NCBI GenBank assembly: GCA_945643635.1
Contig: CALZFC010000251.1
Coordinates: 1,275,001 to 1,339,000 of the forward strand
Direction of reading: 5' to 3'
From: Allodiplogaster sudhausi
Lineage: Eukaryota; Nematoda; Chromadorea; Rhabditida; Diplogasteridae
DNA length: 64,000 bases
Positions 49,687 through 60,613 of the stretch are shown here, piece by piece; within the stretch, counting starts at the first letter, position 1; the number at the start of each line of letters is the position of its first letter. The translations under genes were made by a program, and so were the position numbers. Below the pieces are notes generated by a model. It was not told the origin of the DNA, made no database searches, and saw nothing but the letters and a program-made list of their open reading frames with translations.

Positions 49687-50150
49687 GGTGCTATCCTAGT
49701 TGGGGGGCATAATATAGTGCACCAGGCACGCTTGCACAAAAATCACACCGGGTGCACCACTATTGCACCTAAAGTAGTCGCATAGCTCATTGGAATTGTA
49801 TTTACTATTTTTACTTATTAAAATTATATATTTACATTTTAATTAACTTTAATCACTTTTTAATCCAAATATGCACAATAATACATCTTTCTAAGGTACT
49901 TTTGTATGAGGAACACGAATCCGCGATCAGTTTCTTTATTATTATTATCATTATTATTAATATTATCAATGCAAATTGAGATGTAATAACAAGCACAACA
50001 ACAGTACCAGTAAAACAACAACAACAGATTAGTAACAGATTGTGAGTGAAAAGTAAGTTACAGATAGTCAGAGTACACGAGTGAGTGGAATAGCAGATTA
50101 TTAACAGATTGTTAGTCATAGCAGATAGAGAGAGAGAGAGGAAGAGAGAA

Positions 50151-50183
<33 letters not shown>

Positions 50184-51562
50184 AAGTCTAAGTGAGGGGA
50201 TATTTCAGCGAGACTTCCTTCCAGAACTCGTAGAAGATGTCCTCCGTGCTCTTCTCCCACTTGAAGAGGACTTCTAGGAATCTTGTATTCCACCGACCAG
50301 CCAGTCTTGCCTGACTCTCCTTCCTTTGTTGTATTTCCTCCGGACGATGCAAGTCTCGTCGATCTGGACGACAGTGCCTGGACCTCCCATGCGCACGGTG
50401 GGCATTTTGGTGTAATACTCCACGAAGACATCGCGGATATATTGACACCACTGCACCACCGTGTTCTTGTCCATCTTGCACGTCTGCGCCATGGTATGCC
50501 CATTGTGCCCATGTACCTTGCACATCAGATAGGACAGAAGGATGATCTTCTTCCTGTCTCCTCTCATCTTTTCGAAGAACGTACCCTTCAGGTAGCCGAC
50601 CTAAGGAGTAGAAAAAATGGCTCCTAATCTCTCTCTCTCTTTCTCTCTCTCTCTCCCTTCTCTCTCTCTCTCTCCCTTTCTCTCTCTCTCTCTTTTAGTT
50701 TATCGCATACCCTTCTGTGGGCCTTAAGATGTCGGCAGCTCCCCTTGTTGCATTCGTGCTTCCACCGTTGTGTCCCACCTTGAGGAGAAGACTGCCGGGT
50801 GACAGACATCTTGTTGCCACAATGGGCACACAGCCTGTCCTTCCAGAGCAAGCCCAGATCTGACAGCCACTCATCGAATTCAGCATCTGATTTCGCTGTC
50901 AGCTGCGGCCAAGTGGAGGAAAGGTCGAATTCTCTCAGGGAAAGCAAGTAAGCTTGAGCATTCATTCTCTCTCAATTAGAACAAGATTAGAATTGCATTC
51001 AAAAAGCAGACAAAAAGGTAACGTTAGCATATTTTGATGGTTTGATGATGATCCAAGCTTGCTGGTTCGAATCTTCGACTCTTCCCGCGTTGCACTTCAT
51101 TAAATCTATCCCAATTAGCTCTGTTTTTCATCCAGTGGCAAAGTATATTCACGCCTTGCTCTGTATATTCACAGTTTGCAAGCGTCTCAGCGTTCCATCG
51201 TTCATATGTTGATCTCTGTATACCATACTCCATGTCTGTGTTGTTGTTGTTAAAAATGTACAATGCCCTTAGGCGTGTGAACGAATAGAGAGAGCAAATG
51301 AATAATTTATTAGAAGATAATCGCAGATTCGTGTTCCTCATACAAAAGTACCTTAGAAAGATGTATTATTATGCATATTTGGATTAAAAAGTGATTAAAG
51401 TTAATTAAAATGTAAATATATAATTTTAATAAGTAAAAATAGTAAATACAATTCCAATGAGCTATGCGACTACTTTAGGTGCAATAGTGGTGCACCCGGT
51501 GTGATTTTTGTGCACGCGTGCCTAGTGCACTATATTATGCCCCCCCCAACTAGGATAGCACC
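49687..51562 (-). mobile_element. Merlin-type DNA transposon, 1.88 kb, defective
   Basis: Terminal inverted repeats of about 230 bp start GGTGCTATCCTAGTTGG and match at both ends (49687-49920 and 51325-51562). The 8-bp target duplication is GAGGAAGC (49679-49686) against GAAGAAGC (51563-51570), one mismatch. Length of duplication, GG start and encoded protein all fit the Merlin (IS1016-like) superfamily. The element holds a truncated transposase on the minus strand and (GA)n tracts. Confidence 0.9.
50274..50965 (-). pseudogene. Truncated Merlin transposase
   Basis: Exon 50965-50711 encodes a Zn-ribbon-like part (CAHCGNKMSVTRQ...HECNKGSC). It splices (donor GTATGC, acceptor CCTTAG) to 50600-50274, which begins VGYLKGTFFEKM and carries the first catalytic block VVQIDETCIVRRKYNKGRRV, then WLVGGIQDS and a stop. 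Merlin transposases continue for roughly another 100 residues with the remaining acidic residues; these are absent. In another frame, EVLFKWEKSTEDIFYEFWKE (50285-50200) may be a remnant of the C-terminal block, which suggests an internal deletion or frameshift. Confidence 0.8.
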
Positions 51563-51571
51563 GAAGAAGCT

Positions 51572-52160
51572 ATAGCTAAAATTATAGAGAAGAAAAAGAA
51601 AATAGCAATTGCCGACAAAAGTAGAGAAAGAAGGAAGCTTGTTAAAATTATAAGCAAAACGAAATTTGGGCAGCATGAATAAAAGGAGTTACAGCCGAAA
51701 AGTTTATGAGGCGGTGTAAAGATCTTCTAGAAAGGGAAAACAGGTAAACTAGAAAGAAATGAAAACAGCAAAAGGAAAAGAAAGAAAGCCCGGCAATGAC
51801 AAATAAGACGCATAACAGCTGAGAATTTTATGAGGCTTCTCTCGGTGCTTGTTTGATAAACGGCGTCAACAACACACAACTACGGTATAATTCACACTAA
51901 ATATCCACCTGTCCTTCCATCAGTTTGATTTTCATTTTTTTAATGTTTTATTTTGCTTTATTTACCAACACCAAATTCGTGAAGGCTCGTTATTAAAGAC
52001 TCTTGATAGAATCTTATAGTGTAGGTAACTCACCACTGTAGAATTCTATATAACATCCATGATGGCCCAATATTTTTGAAAGAATCCTAGATTGTTCGTA
52101 AATCAAGCACCGCTATTACAATATTCGGGAAATTTTTTAAGTATTACAGTTGCATGATAC
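51572..52160. other. Gene-free stretch
   Basis: AT-rich DNA without splice-bounded ORFs or recognised repeats. The following 52180-52275 is a (GA)n tract, with a 26-bp direct repeat (GAGGAGCGACTGAGATATCTAG) twice at 52287-52335. Confidence 0.5.
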
Positions 52161-52411
52161 CTAAGCGAAAAAATCATAGAGAGAAGCCGAGAGAGAGAGA
52201 GAGAGCGCGAGAGAGAGAGAGGAAGAGAGAGAGAAGCAGAGATAGAGAGAGAGGGAGAGAGAGAGAGAGAGAGAGATGGAGTAAGAGGAGCGACTGAGAT
52301 ATCTAGAAAGAGGAGCGACTGAGATATCTAGAAAGACTAGAGATAAATATGACATGGCGATATAATCATGCTCGATTCTGATCGGTTTCTCACTCCTCTT
52401 CACCTGTACAG

Positions 52412-52513
52412 AGTCGTGCTCCCATGTTCTGGAGTGCCAAAACGATGGCTACACCGGCCCGAACATGTTCGGGCTTATGTCTAAAGCCTTAATGGAGGAT
52501 TACAATCGAAATG
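52412..52513 (+). CDS. Isolated Cys-containing exon, unrecognised
   Basis: It is bounded by TGTACAG and GTAAAC. The 33 codons read SCSHVLECQNDGYTGPNMFG then LMSKALMEDYNRN. The spacing C-C-C with NDGY suggests a small extracellular disulphide module. Possible relatives in the same segment are a Cys-rich ORF after 52600 (FNCGNPHKTTCSCQFD) and one at about 54119-54195 (QWEASCSTTFEWDNAVCNVL). I could not join them into a gene. Confidence 0.3.
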
Positions 52514-52759
52514 GTAAACAAATGTAATGTATGTATGTAGTTCCATATTGCCAGGAACGCTACGAGGTAACGAAACGTTAATGTCCTGACAGGCATTTAA
52601 TTGCGGCAACCCGCACAAAACCACATGTTCTTGCCAATTTGACTGATCCTCGTTTCAAGTTTACCTATGTAGAAAAACCAAAAGAAAAGACCGATTTCAT
52701 AATTGTTCAAAAAAACTTTTGATTTCATAAAAAAAACTTTCATTTTCTATAATTGATTG

Positions 52760-54450
52760 GGTTCATTTTCATAAGGAAAATTTTCGTAAAACATTTTAGA
52801 TAAAAAAAGTAACGGAATTTTCAGCTCATAGCTTAAATAACCTCTTTCCTGTTAAAAAAATAATAATTCAAATTATTTTGCACAAATATTATTTGCAAGA
52901 TGTAGTGCGCAAACCGTCTAGATTGGTTATGGATGATATTCGGTACGAAGAGAGAGAGAGAGAGAGAGAGAGATAGTAAGAAGGTGAGAAGGAGAGCGGG
53001 AGAGAAGAGAGGGCGAAGAGAGAGGAGAGAGAGAGAGGGAGAGGGAGAGAGAGAGAGAGAGAGAGTAGAGGGCGGAGATGAACAGCAAAATCCATGCTTG
53101 GCGCTTTTCATTGACTCAACCTGTATATAAAGTCTTACCAAAATACATCTTCGATCTTTGCTTTGTGATTAGTGACAAAAAAATAACGCATAAAAGAAAG
53201 CTTATTCCAAGCGTAAAAACTGAAGTTATGCATGAATATTTCGTAGTTCAAATTCTTGTTCATTAGTACTTTAGCGGGCTAATTTTAAGGATGAATGAAA
53301 CAGAAAGGGACCGGGAAAGCAAAGGAATGAGAGCTAGTGGGATGAGTTGATTTCAACTTACACTTGAAAGAGCTAGACATTTTGAGTGGGATAGCCTTAC
53401 AAATAGGCTAATGTTCAGGAGCAACGACATATGTATGTACATTCATACAGTTTCAAAAGATCGCCATAAAACAAATATTATTGTCTCCTCAAACAAGAAG
53501 TTTAAAAAATTATCATTATCTTTCCTGCCTTGTCGCCGGCGGGCGAGAAGCGCGTGCAGGGACGTCTGCTAGAGCTCGATCAAGTACCACAAGGACAAGA
53601 CGAGCAGTTGGGGAGGGGAATCTGAGAGAGAGAGAGAGAGAGAGAGAGGGGGAAGTGAGCGGGGGTGGAGCGACTGAAATACATACACATATGAAAGGGC
53701 TCATTTTTTTAAGTTTACGTTCCGTTATGATCCCGACGCGTTGCTCAATTGTTCATTGGATATAATTATTCATTTGAAATCACCATTTATACCACTGGCT
53801 CTATCCGATTTATCATGGCTGAAACATATTGCTTTCTTTTATTCTTTTGGCCGTCACAAAATCCACAGGAGACGTAGTTGCGAGTCATAAAACATAACAC
53901 TGCCACTTTGAGAGGGACTTCAAAAACCGAAACCGCATCCGAAAATGTGTTATTTCAAGGAAATATGTTGTTTGTCTTGAAATTCAAATAGAACATTTAA
54001 GAGATGTTAACTATGTTTAATAATGTTTATGTAATTAAAATTGTTTTTTTTTCATTTATATTTGGTGACGATATATTCTTCGTTCTATTTTTTTTAATCC
54101 CCTTGGGTCTGGATAGTACAACAGTGGGAGGCGAGTTGTTCAACCACATTTGAATGGGACAATGCGGTGTGCAACGTGCTGTGTTATAAGAAGAAAAAAA
54201 AAGATTTTCTTTTTAAAACACCTAAATACGGATCAAAGAGCCATGCATTTCATTATAATGTACATATATAATGTATACACCACGATATAAATCTATATCA
54301 AGAGCCAGCTTGCTATTCAAGCACTTCTTACATGAGCAGACCACAAAACCACAAGTGAGGTTCGGCACAATTTTTGACGGACGAAAACTTTTGAATTCAC
54401 CTTTCAGTTGATTAATTACAGAGTTTAAAATTCCTCGCAATCTTCCCATG
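52760..54450. repeat. Segmental duplication block A (partner 61220-63790)
   Basis: Ordered matches in the same orientation link this block to the later one: 52760-52910 with 61220-61350 (TTCATAAGGAAAATTTTCGT type, then TTCCTGTTAAAAAAATAAT); 53555-53640 with 62395-62480 (ACAAGGACAAGACGA...GGGGAATC then GA repeats); 54300-54440 with 63640-63790 (GCTTGCTATTCAA, ACCACAAAACCACAAGTG, GTTCGGCACA). The copies are diverged and of unequal length. Confidence 0.7.
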
Positions 54451-54547
54451 AATTATTTTCTCAAAATAAATGAATAAATGTGTGTGTACATAATGTTTGT
54501 TCTACTTGGTGATATCACCAATGCATCTCTTTGTTTTGTATCCCTTA

Positions 54548-54549
<2 letters not shown>

Positions 54550-54583
<34 letters not shown>

Positions 54584-54742
54584 CTTTCCCCCACTACCCA
54601 ACTCTTCTTATTAAAAGTTTGCAAATACAGTGCATGGTAAAAGAAATTGCCTGATAAAAAGGCGAATTCTAGCATTTGAAGCTTAGTCTCGTCAAGATGG
54701 TTAGAGAGAGGGAGAGAGAGCGAGCGAGAGCGAGAGAGAGAG

Positions 54743-54777
<35 letters not shown>

Positions 54778-54815
54778 GAGAGAGAGAACGAGAGAGAGAG
54801 AGAGAGAGGAAGAGA
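54550..54815. repeat. (CT)n and (GA)n tracts
   Basis: A (CT)n tract at 54550-54582 and a (GA)n tract at 54702-54815 with CGAGCGAGAGCGAGAG variants. Opposite strands are purine-rich, so the pair could form hairpin or triplex structures. No gene. Confidence 0.85.
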
Positions 54816-55233
54816 GTGATATCACTTCACTCGACCATTGGTAATCACATTATCGTCATTCGTTAGATTCTAATAAGAAACCTGTTACTTTAAAGCAGAG
54901 TTTTCTTTAATAATACCAAAATAATAGAGGAAAAGTTTTTTGTAACTAATAATGTTTATCTAAAATATTTGTTGTTAACTTACAAATTTTTCTGTAAACC
55001 TTCATAAAATTCTGTAAACGACACCGTGGTGTCCATTGGCTTCTCAATTCACCAACAGACGCACCCGAAGAATGATCAAGTTTCGAGAATGCCAAGAAAA
55101 ACACATGGTGGTTTAGTTGACCGACACGGAAATATAAGCATGTCGCCCAGAAGAAAGCATGATTCTCCTAGAGCGCGATTTCTAGCCATAATAATTTTCC
55201 TCAATTATTCTAAATTTTTGCGTGTATGCTGAT

Positions 55234-55731
55234 CAGGGGTGGCCGGGGGCCGAAAATATCCGGCCCCGGCCCCCAAAGTCGGCCCCGGCCCCCAGGGTAG
55301 GCCCCGGCCCCGTCCCCCAAGGTCGGCCCCGGCCCCGGCCCCCAAGGTCGGCCCCGGCCCCGGCCCCCAAGGTCGGCACCGGCCCCGGCCCCCAAGGACG
55401 GCCCCGGCCCCGGCCCCCGTGGTCGGCCCCGAAGGAGGCACCCAACCCCAAAGTTGAAAAGTTTTCTTAAAAAATTTCGCGTCGGGGGAAAAATCCATCC
55501 AAAATTGAGAAAATGCGTATGCGCAATACATCTGTAAAGCATACTGAATAAAGCGTGGCACATTTATTCATAAATTGGCTCATAATGTGTTCAACTGGGG
55601 GTGAACTTCATTTAATTACCAGGGTTGGCCCCGGCCCCGGCCCCGGCCCCCGAGGACGGCTCCGGCCCCGGCCCCGGGGGCCGGGGCCGGGGGCCGGGGC
55701 CTGGGGCCGGGGCGGGGGCCGGCCACCCTTG
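55234..55731. mobile_element. GC-rich hAT-type miniature transposon, 498 bp
   Basis: Ends are CAGGGGTGGCCGG and, inverted, CAAGGGTGGCCGG. The 8-bp target duplication is ATGCTGAT (55226-55233) against ATGCTGAC (55732-55739). The ends and duplication length fit hAT elements. Subterminal regions are arrays of CCCCGGCCCCCAAGGTCGG (left) and CCGGGGCCGGGG (right), giving strong G-quadruplex and hairpin potential. Gly/Pro/Arg-rich ORFs across it are artefacts of this composition. Confidence 0.8.
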
Positions 55732-56125
55732 ATGCTGACGTGAAATTCCGGCTGACGAGGGAAGCCACTTTCCATAACCCAGCCAATCGCGAACCGGGGG
55801 CGCAACCCACTACGCTGCACAGGCTACGCCGAAATCCCAAAAATAACGACTGATAACGGTCATTCGTTTCTATGTAAATTTTATCCATTTTTAAAAAATT
55901 CATATAAAATCGCAAATGCGGCGAGCGCAGTTTTGAAATAGTTTAGTATACATTTTTCGAGAAGGACTACATAGGAATCTTACTTTCGTTAGATCGCGAT
56001 TGGCTAAGTTATGGAAAGAGGATTCCCTTGTTAGCATTGATGGCGTTTTATGGAGAAGAGAAAAAAGGTAATATATATACATAGCTAATGGTGCAATTCT
56101 TTCTCGTTCTAAATCTTTGATATCT

Positions 56126-56309
56126 AAGACTGTCGTTCATCGGGAATAATTACACGATCAGTATTATTTAAATAATTGCAACCCGCCATTCCTGTGTTTT
56201 TCTCTTTGAATTTCTTTTCTGATTAGTCGGGAACATATTTACCAGAATTGTAATATTATTTTTAACGCACAAATAAGTAAATAAAAGGGAGAGAGAGAGC
56301 AGAGAAGCG
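56126..56309. repeat. 184-bp direct repeat flanking the retrotransposon, 5' copy
   Basis: It matches 60430-60613 over 184 bp with one difference (C at 56153, T at 60457). It begins AAGACTGTCGTTCATCGGGA and ends GAGAGCAGAGAAGCG. It looks like a very long target-site duplication. Confidence 0.9.
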
Positions 56310-56327
56310 TGCTCTCTGCGAGTTCCC

Positions 56328-57317
56328 TTGGGCCGGGGAATATTTGATCTACAAGGCCCCTCGAAAGTTATGTCTGCCGATGAAATTGAATCTTCTCCTG
56401 CTCCCCCTAAGCCGGTCTCTCCTCTTGTCTCGTTCGCCGATGCATTCCAGAATCGACGTAAGCGGGGTCGTCCAGTCGAGCAAGAACCTTCCGACGCTCT
56501 CAGTGAGGACGAGGTCGTCTACCGCATGGCACAGAAGATCGACGCACTGGTTGTCGCAGTTGTGGCCAAGGACACCGAAAACGCCGCACTCTCTGCCCTC
56601 ATCACCCAAAAGGAGGAACGCTTGGCCAAGTTGGAGGCAGCCCATTTTGATCTTGTGGCGCGCTTTGATGCTCTTGTTTCCTCTCGTGTTTTGCTACCCC
56701 CCAATTCTGACAATGTTGATGCCGAAATGTCTTCCCCTTCCCCTCTCAACCCTCGGGCTGTCTCCGTCCCCACGGCCAACTCCGCTCCACTTGCCAACTT
56801 TGACCACTCTATTGAGACGGAGGAGGAAAAACAGGATCGCACCGAGCGCCGCCGATCAGTGGTTGTCTCAGGAGTAGACTATGGCGTTGGCTCCGCCGCC
56901 GACAACATTCGTTTCTATTTTGACGTTGTTCAACGAATGCTCTCCTACCTGAACATCTGTGCCCTTCCCGTCACTGTCTACCCTCTCCCTTCCCGCGGTT
57001 CGCGCACCGCACTCCTCAAAGTCGTCCTCCCCAATTCCTCCATCCAACACCAATTTATTAAATCCGCCCATCGCCTTGCGCATTCTATTGATTTCCATCA
57101 TTGTTCTGTTCGCCCCTCTCTCACTCTCGCCCAAAGGAATCAAGCCATCCTCTCCCCGTCCTCCCCCCGACTACTCCAAGTTCTTCCGTCCTCCACGCAC
57201 GTACCACCGAACCCCTCCCCAACTCCCTTCGCACCTTCCATCCTCCAGTTACATTCAGGCCAATCAATCCCATTCTCTCTCACACCCTCGCTCTCGCCGT
57301 CTCTCATCTGTCTCTAA
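56328..57317 (+). CDS. Retrotransposon ORF1 protein, 329 aa
   Basis: The 990-nt ORF may start at 56328 or at the in-frame Met 56370 (MSADEIESSPAPPKP). It has a Pro/Ser-rich start,  a basic patch (NRRKRGRP), and a region likely to form a coiled coil (DTENAALSALITQKEERLAK). An RRM-like middle part follows (RRSVVVSGVDYGVG...VFPLPSRGSRTALLKVVLPN type sequence), then a Pro/Ser-rich tail. ORF1 proteins of CR1-type elements bind RNA and form the particle with ORF2. I saw no zinc knuckles. Confidence 0.75.
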   Translation: MGRGIFDLQGPSKVMSADEIESSPAPPKPVSPLVSFADAFQNRRKRGRPVEQEPSDALSEDEVVYRMAQKIDALVVAVVAKDTENAALSALITQKEERLAKLEAAHFDLVARFDALVSSRVLLPPNSDNVDAEMSSPSPLNPRAVSVPTANSAPLANFDHSIETEEEKQDRTERRRSVVVSGVDYGVGSAADNIRFYFDVVQRMLSYLNICALPVTVYPLPSRGSRTALLKVVLPNSSIQHQFIKSAHRLAHSIDFHHCSVRPSLTLAQRNQAILSPSSPRLLQVLPSSTHVPPNPSPTPFAPSILQLHSGQSIPFSLTPSLSPSLICL

Positions 57318-57470
57318 CATCCCTCGTCTCTCCTCTCTGCCATTGCCCCCACCATCTCACCCTCCTCAATATGGCTACCGCAATGCGATCCCTTATTCTC
57401 CGGCCCCCTTCCAACCTCAACCCTTCCAATATTGGCCGCCTCCTAATCAAAAATCGTCTTCTTTCCACCA

Positions 57471-60316
57471 ATGGCCTCCCCTCAATCATCACTACTGAAC
57501 ATGTCTCGAAGGCCAGCTCAAGCCGATCACAAGCAATTGTCCCCGTGTTGCTCAGCCATACTCTTTAATGCTAGATCCGTCGTTAATAAATCCGCTGAAT
57601 TAGCAAATTTGTTAAGTATGTCTTACGGATTTATCGATATTGTAGAAACATGGCTCTCCCCTAAGATTCCTGATTCATTTCTTTTAAATGGCAACTCCAA
57701 TTACTCTGTATACCGTAATGACCGCCTCCGTCGCAAAGGGGGTGGCGTAGCACTGCTTGTCCACTCGGCGCTTTCTGCTAAAGTTGTATGCTCTCAATCC
57801 CATGCTGGCTCCTTTGAATTTCTAGCTTTAGATATTTCATTCAACGGTGATCTCGTACGCGTCCTCACTGTCTATCGTGCTCCCTCCACATCTGCTGAAG
57901 GCAATTCTATTCTTGTAAAATCACTCAGAGATCTCAGTACTTGCCCGCATCCATCGATATTATTAGGCGACTTTAACTATCCGGATCTTTACTGGTCTCT
58001 CCCCAACCCTCCCCAGGTCGGCAGTCCTTCCCCTCATTCCAAACTTTTTCTTGATCTTATCACCTCCTCTTTCTTTGCACAACTTACACCCTCCCCTACT
58101 TGCAACAACCACATTTTAGACCTTGTCATATGCAATACTCATAATCTTTTATCTTGTGTCAAGGTCGGTCCCCCATTTGCTTCATCTGATCACAATACTG
58201 TAACTTTTTCTCTCTCCTTAACATTTTCAGCCCCCTCATTCACTTATGTAAAAGATTACTCGAAATGCGACTTTGCAACTGCTAATTCGTTTCTTCTTTC
58301 TTATGGTTTCCCTTCATCATTTTCCTCTGTTTCTGACATAGATTCTATGTACTCTCAGCTGGTAACCGCACTCCACACTGTCGATTCTCTTTTTGTCCCC
58401 TATAAGAGAGTTAGCTTAAACGGTGATCGCCTTCCAGATCATATTCTTCGTTTGCAGAAGAAACGCTATAGACTTTGGCTTATTTCCCTCTCTAATGGTT
58501 CCGTTTCTACAGACTCCGATTTTAGAATTATTAATGACCGATATAACAAGGCAGTAGAAAAATATGCCCGAAATATAGAAAAACATATCATTCGTTCCAA
58601 GAATAATTCATTGTTTTTCCGATATATTCGAAATAGGACATCCTCTAGACCCCGTGGTGTTGATACACTTTCTAGTGCTTCTAGCAACGATTATTACTCT
58701 GATATTGATAAGGCCAAACTTCTTGCAGAAACTTTTAGCAATAGTTTCACTTTAGATAATGGTATATTACCCCCGCTAACCTCTCCCTCTTCCCGGTCTC
58801 CGTTCAAGTTTACCTTTGCAAGACACGATATTTGTCGTGCCATTGAAATTTGGCCAAATAGCTCATGCATTACCCCAGACCATTTTAACATTAGGTTCAT
58901 TAAGAATTTAGCCATCCCTATTAGTGAAGCTCTGGAATATATTTTTAATTTCTCCCTCAACTCTGGTACCGTCCCTTCTATCTGGAAGCATTCCATCGTA
59001 GTACCTATTAAGAAGAAGCCTCCCTATTCAGATCCAACCAATTATCGCCCCGTCTCCATAACTTGTTTCTTTTCTAGACTATTCGAAAAGCTTTTATGTC
59101 GTAGGCTGTCCACATGGTGCAATGAAAACTCCATCTTACCTAACGAACAATTTGGTTTCCGAGCTAAACATTCAATAGAATTTCAACTACTTGATTGTCT
59201 TGAACATTGAACTCTGCATATCGGACACTCCGTTGACATTGTTTATTTTGACCATGCTAAAGCCTTTGATAGAGTAAGTCACACAAAGCTAATTCATAAG
59301 CTCGAGTATTTCTCCCTTCCTAATATTATTATTAGGTGGTTAACTAATTTCTTATCAAATAGAACATTTTCTGTCCGAGTAGGCAAGTCCCTCTCATCCC
59401 CTCGAGCTGTCATTAGTGGAATCCCTCAAGGTGCCGTCATTGGCCCCCTCCTCTTTATCCTTTATACTGCCGACCTTCCTCCCCTTGTTTCTGCCAACGG
59501 CGCCAGCGCCCGATGCTTCGCTGATGACCCAAAAATTTTCTACTCTTTTGCACCTTCCCATTCTAATGCCGATCTTCAGGAATCTGTTAATGTTGTCTCA
59601 TCTTGGGCTGACTCCTGGCAGCTCCCTCTTGCCATTGATAAGTGCTCTGTACTACATCTTGGTAGATCGAATCCGCGCAGAACCTACTTGCTCAATGGTC
59701 ACCCGCTCTCCTCTGTTGATTATATCCGCGATTTAGGCATTACCATAGATTCTAAGTTATCCTTTTCCCTTCATTGTTCTAAATTGGCCTCTTCGGCAAT
59801 GTCTAAGGCTTATATAATTCTCCGTTCCCTTCGCACTAGGAATAAAGATGTTCTACTTTCTGCATATACAATCTATGTTAGGTCAAGTTTAGAAAACTGC
59901 ACCACTGTTTACTCCCCCTCTCTTTTAAAGGATATCCGTATCTTAGAAAAAGTTCAGAACTATTTTTCGCGTATTATATTTCGCCGTTGTCTTGGTTATT
60001 CCGCTGATTCTCTCCCTTCTAGTGAAGATCGTAATCGCATTCTTTGTTTACCATCTCTTAAATCTCGTCGCGATGATAATGATTTTACACTTGCGCGTCG
60101 TTTGATATTTGGTCATAGAAAACTATGTTATACTTACCCTCATCATTTCCATTTCCGTAATTCCCGAACGCGTGGTTTGTCATTTCAACTAGGCTGCCCA
60201 ACCAGTCTCACTCCTTCTTTATCCGCGCCGCGAAGATGTTTAATGCCATTGCTAAATCGATGTCCTTCCCCCCAACCGTTATCTCTTCCAACCGAGTCCT
60301 CACGGCGACCTCATGA
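57471..60316 (+). pseudogene. Retrotransposon ORF2 (endonuclease and reverse transcriptase), interrupted
   Basis: The endonuclease part has ILFNARSVVNK, VETWLSP, RKGGGVALLV, LLGDFNYPDL and SSDHNTVTFSL. The RT part has IVVPIKKK...NYRPVS, EQFGFRAKHS, VYFDHAKAFDRVSH, SGIPQGAVIGPLLF and RCFADDPKIF. An in-frame TGA at 59208-59210 (CLEH-stop-TLHIG, where relatives have Trp) cuts it before the RT catalytic motifs. A frame slip near 60200 separates RTRGLSFQLG from the expected ending SHSFFIRAAKMFNAIAKSMS, which then runs to TGA 60314-60316. ORF2 normally nicks the target and reverse-transcribes the RNA there. This copy cannot do so on its own. Confidence 0.9.
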
Positions 60317-60429
60317 TACAATCTGTACTATTCCATCTGTTCTGTTTGTTTCTTTGCTTTTACATATTTTTATTGCTAATTATTCTACCACGTGTCACTC
60401 CGGTGCCGTAAATAAAGTAAAGTAAAGTA

Positions 60430-60613
60430 AAGACTGTCGTTCATCGGGAATAATTATACGATCAGTATTATTTAAATAATTGCAACCCGCCATTCCTGTG
60501 TTTTTCTCTTTGAATTTCTTTTCTGATTAGTCGGGAACATATTTACCAGAATTGTAATATTATTTTTAACGCACAAATAAGTAAATAAAAGGGAGAGAGA
60601 GAGCAGAGAAGCG
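60430..60613. repeat. 184-bp direct repeat flanking the retrotransposon, 3' copy
   Basis: The partner of 56126-56309, offset 4304. It begins directly after the (TAAAG)n tail. Confidence 0.9.

Larger units (their letters stand above)
56310..60429 (+). mobile_element. CR1-like non-LTR retrotransposon, almost full length, 4.1 kb
   Basis: Order: 5' UTR, ORF1, ORF2 with AP-endonuclease and reverse transcriptase, then a short (TAAAG)n 3' tail (GTAAATAAAGTAAAGTAAAG, 60407-60429). It has no LTRs. RT features (FDHAKAFDRVSH, GIPQGAVIGPLLF, FADD) place it in the CR1/Jockey group. It is flanked by the 184-bp direct repeat. Two ORF2 lesions make it inactive. Related fragments are at 7501-7760 and 62993-63440. 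Confidence 0.9.

Noticed and set aside
51050..51090. B-box-like GGTTCGAATCTTCG in the Merlin element
   Set aside because: No A box or tRNA fold is present around it, and a single short motif is not evidence of pol III origin.
55205..55561. Gly/Pro/Arg-rich ORFs up to 118 codons
   Set aside because: They come from CCGGCC arrays of a hAT-type miniature element, open in several frames on both strands.
56126..60613. LTR retrotransposon, because of the flanking direct repeats
   Set aside because: The repeats lack TG...CA ends, no gag-protease-integrase is present, and the element has AP-endonuclease, a CR1-type RT and a TAAAG tail lying inside the repeats.
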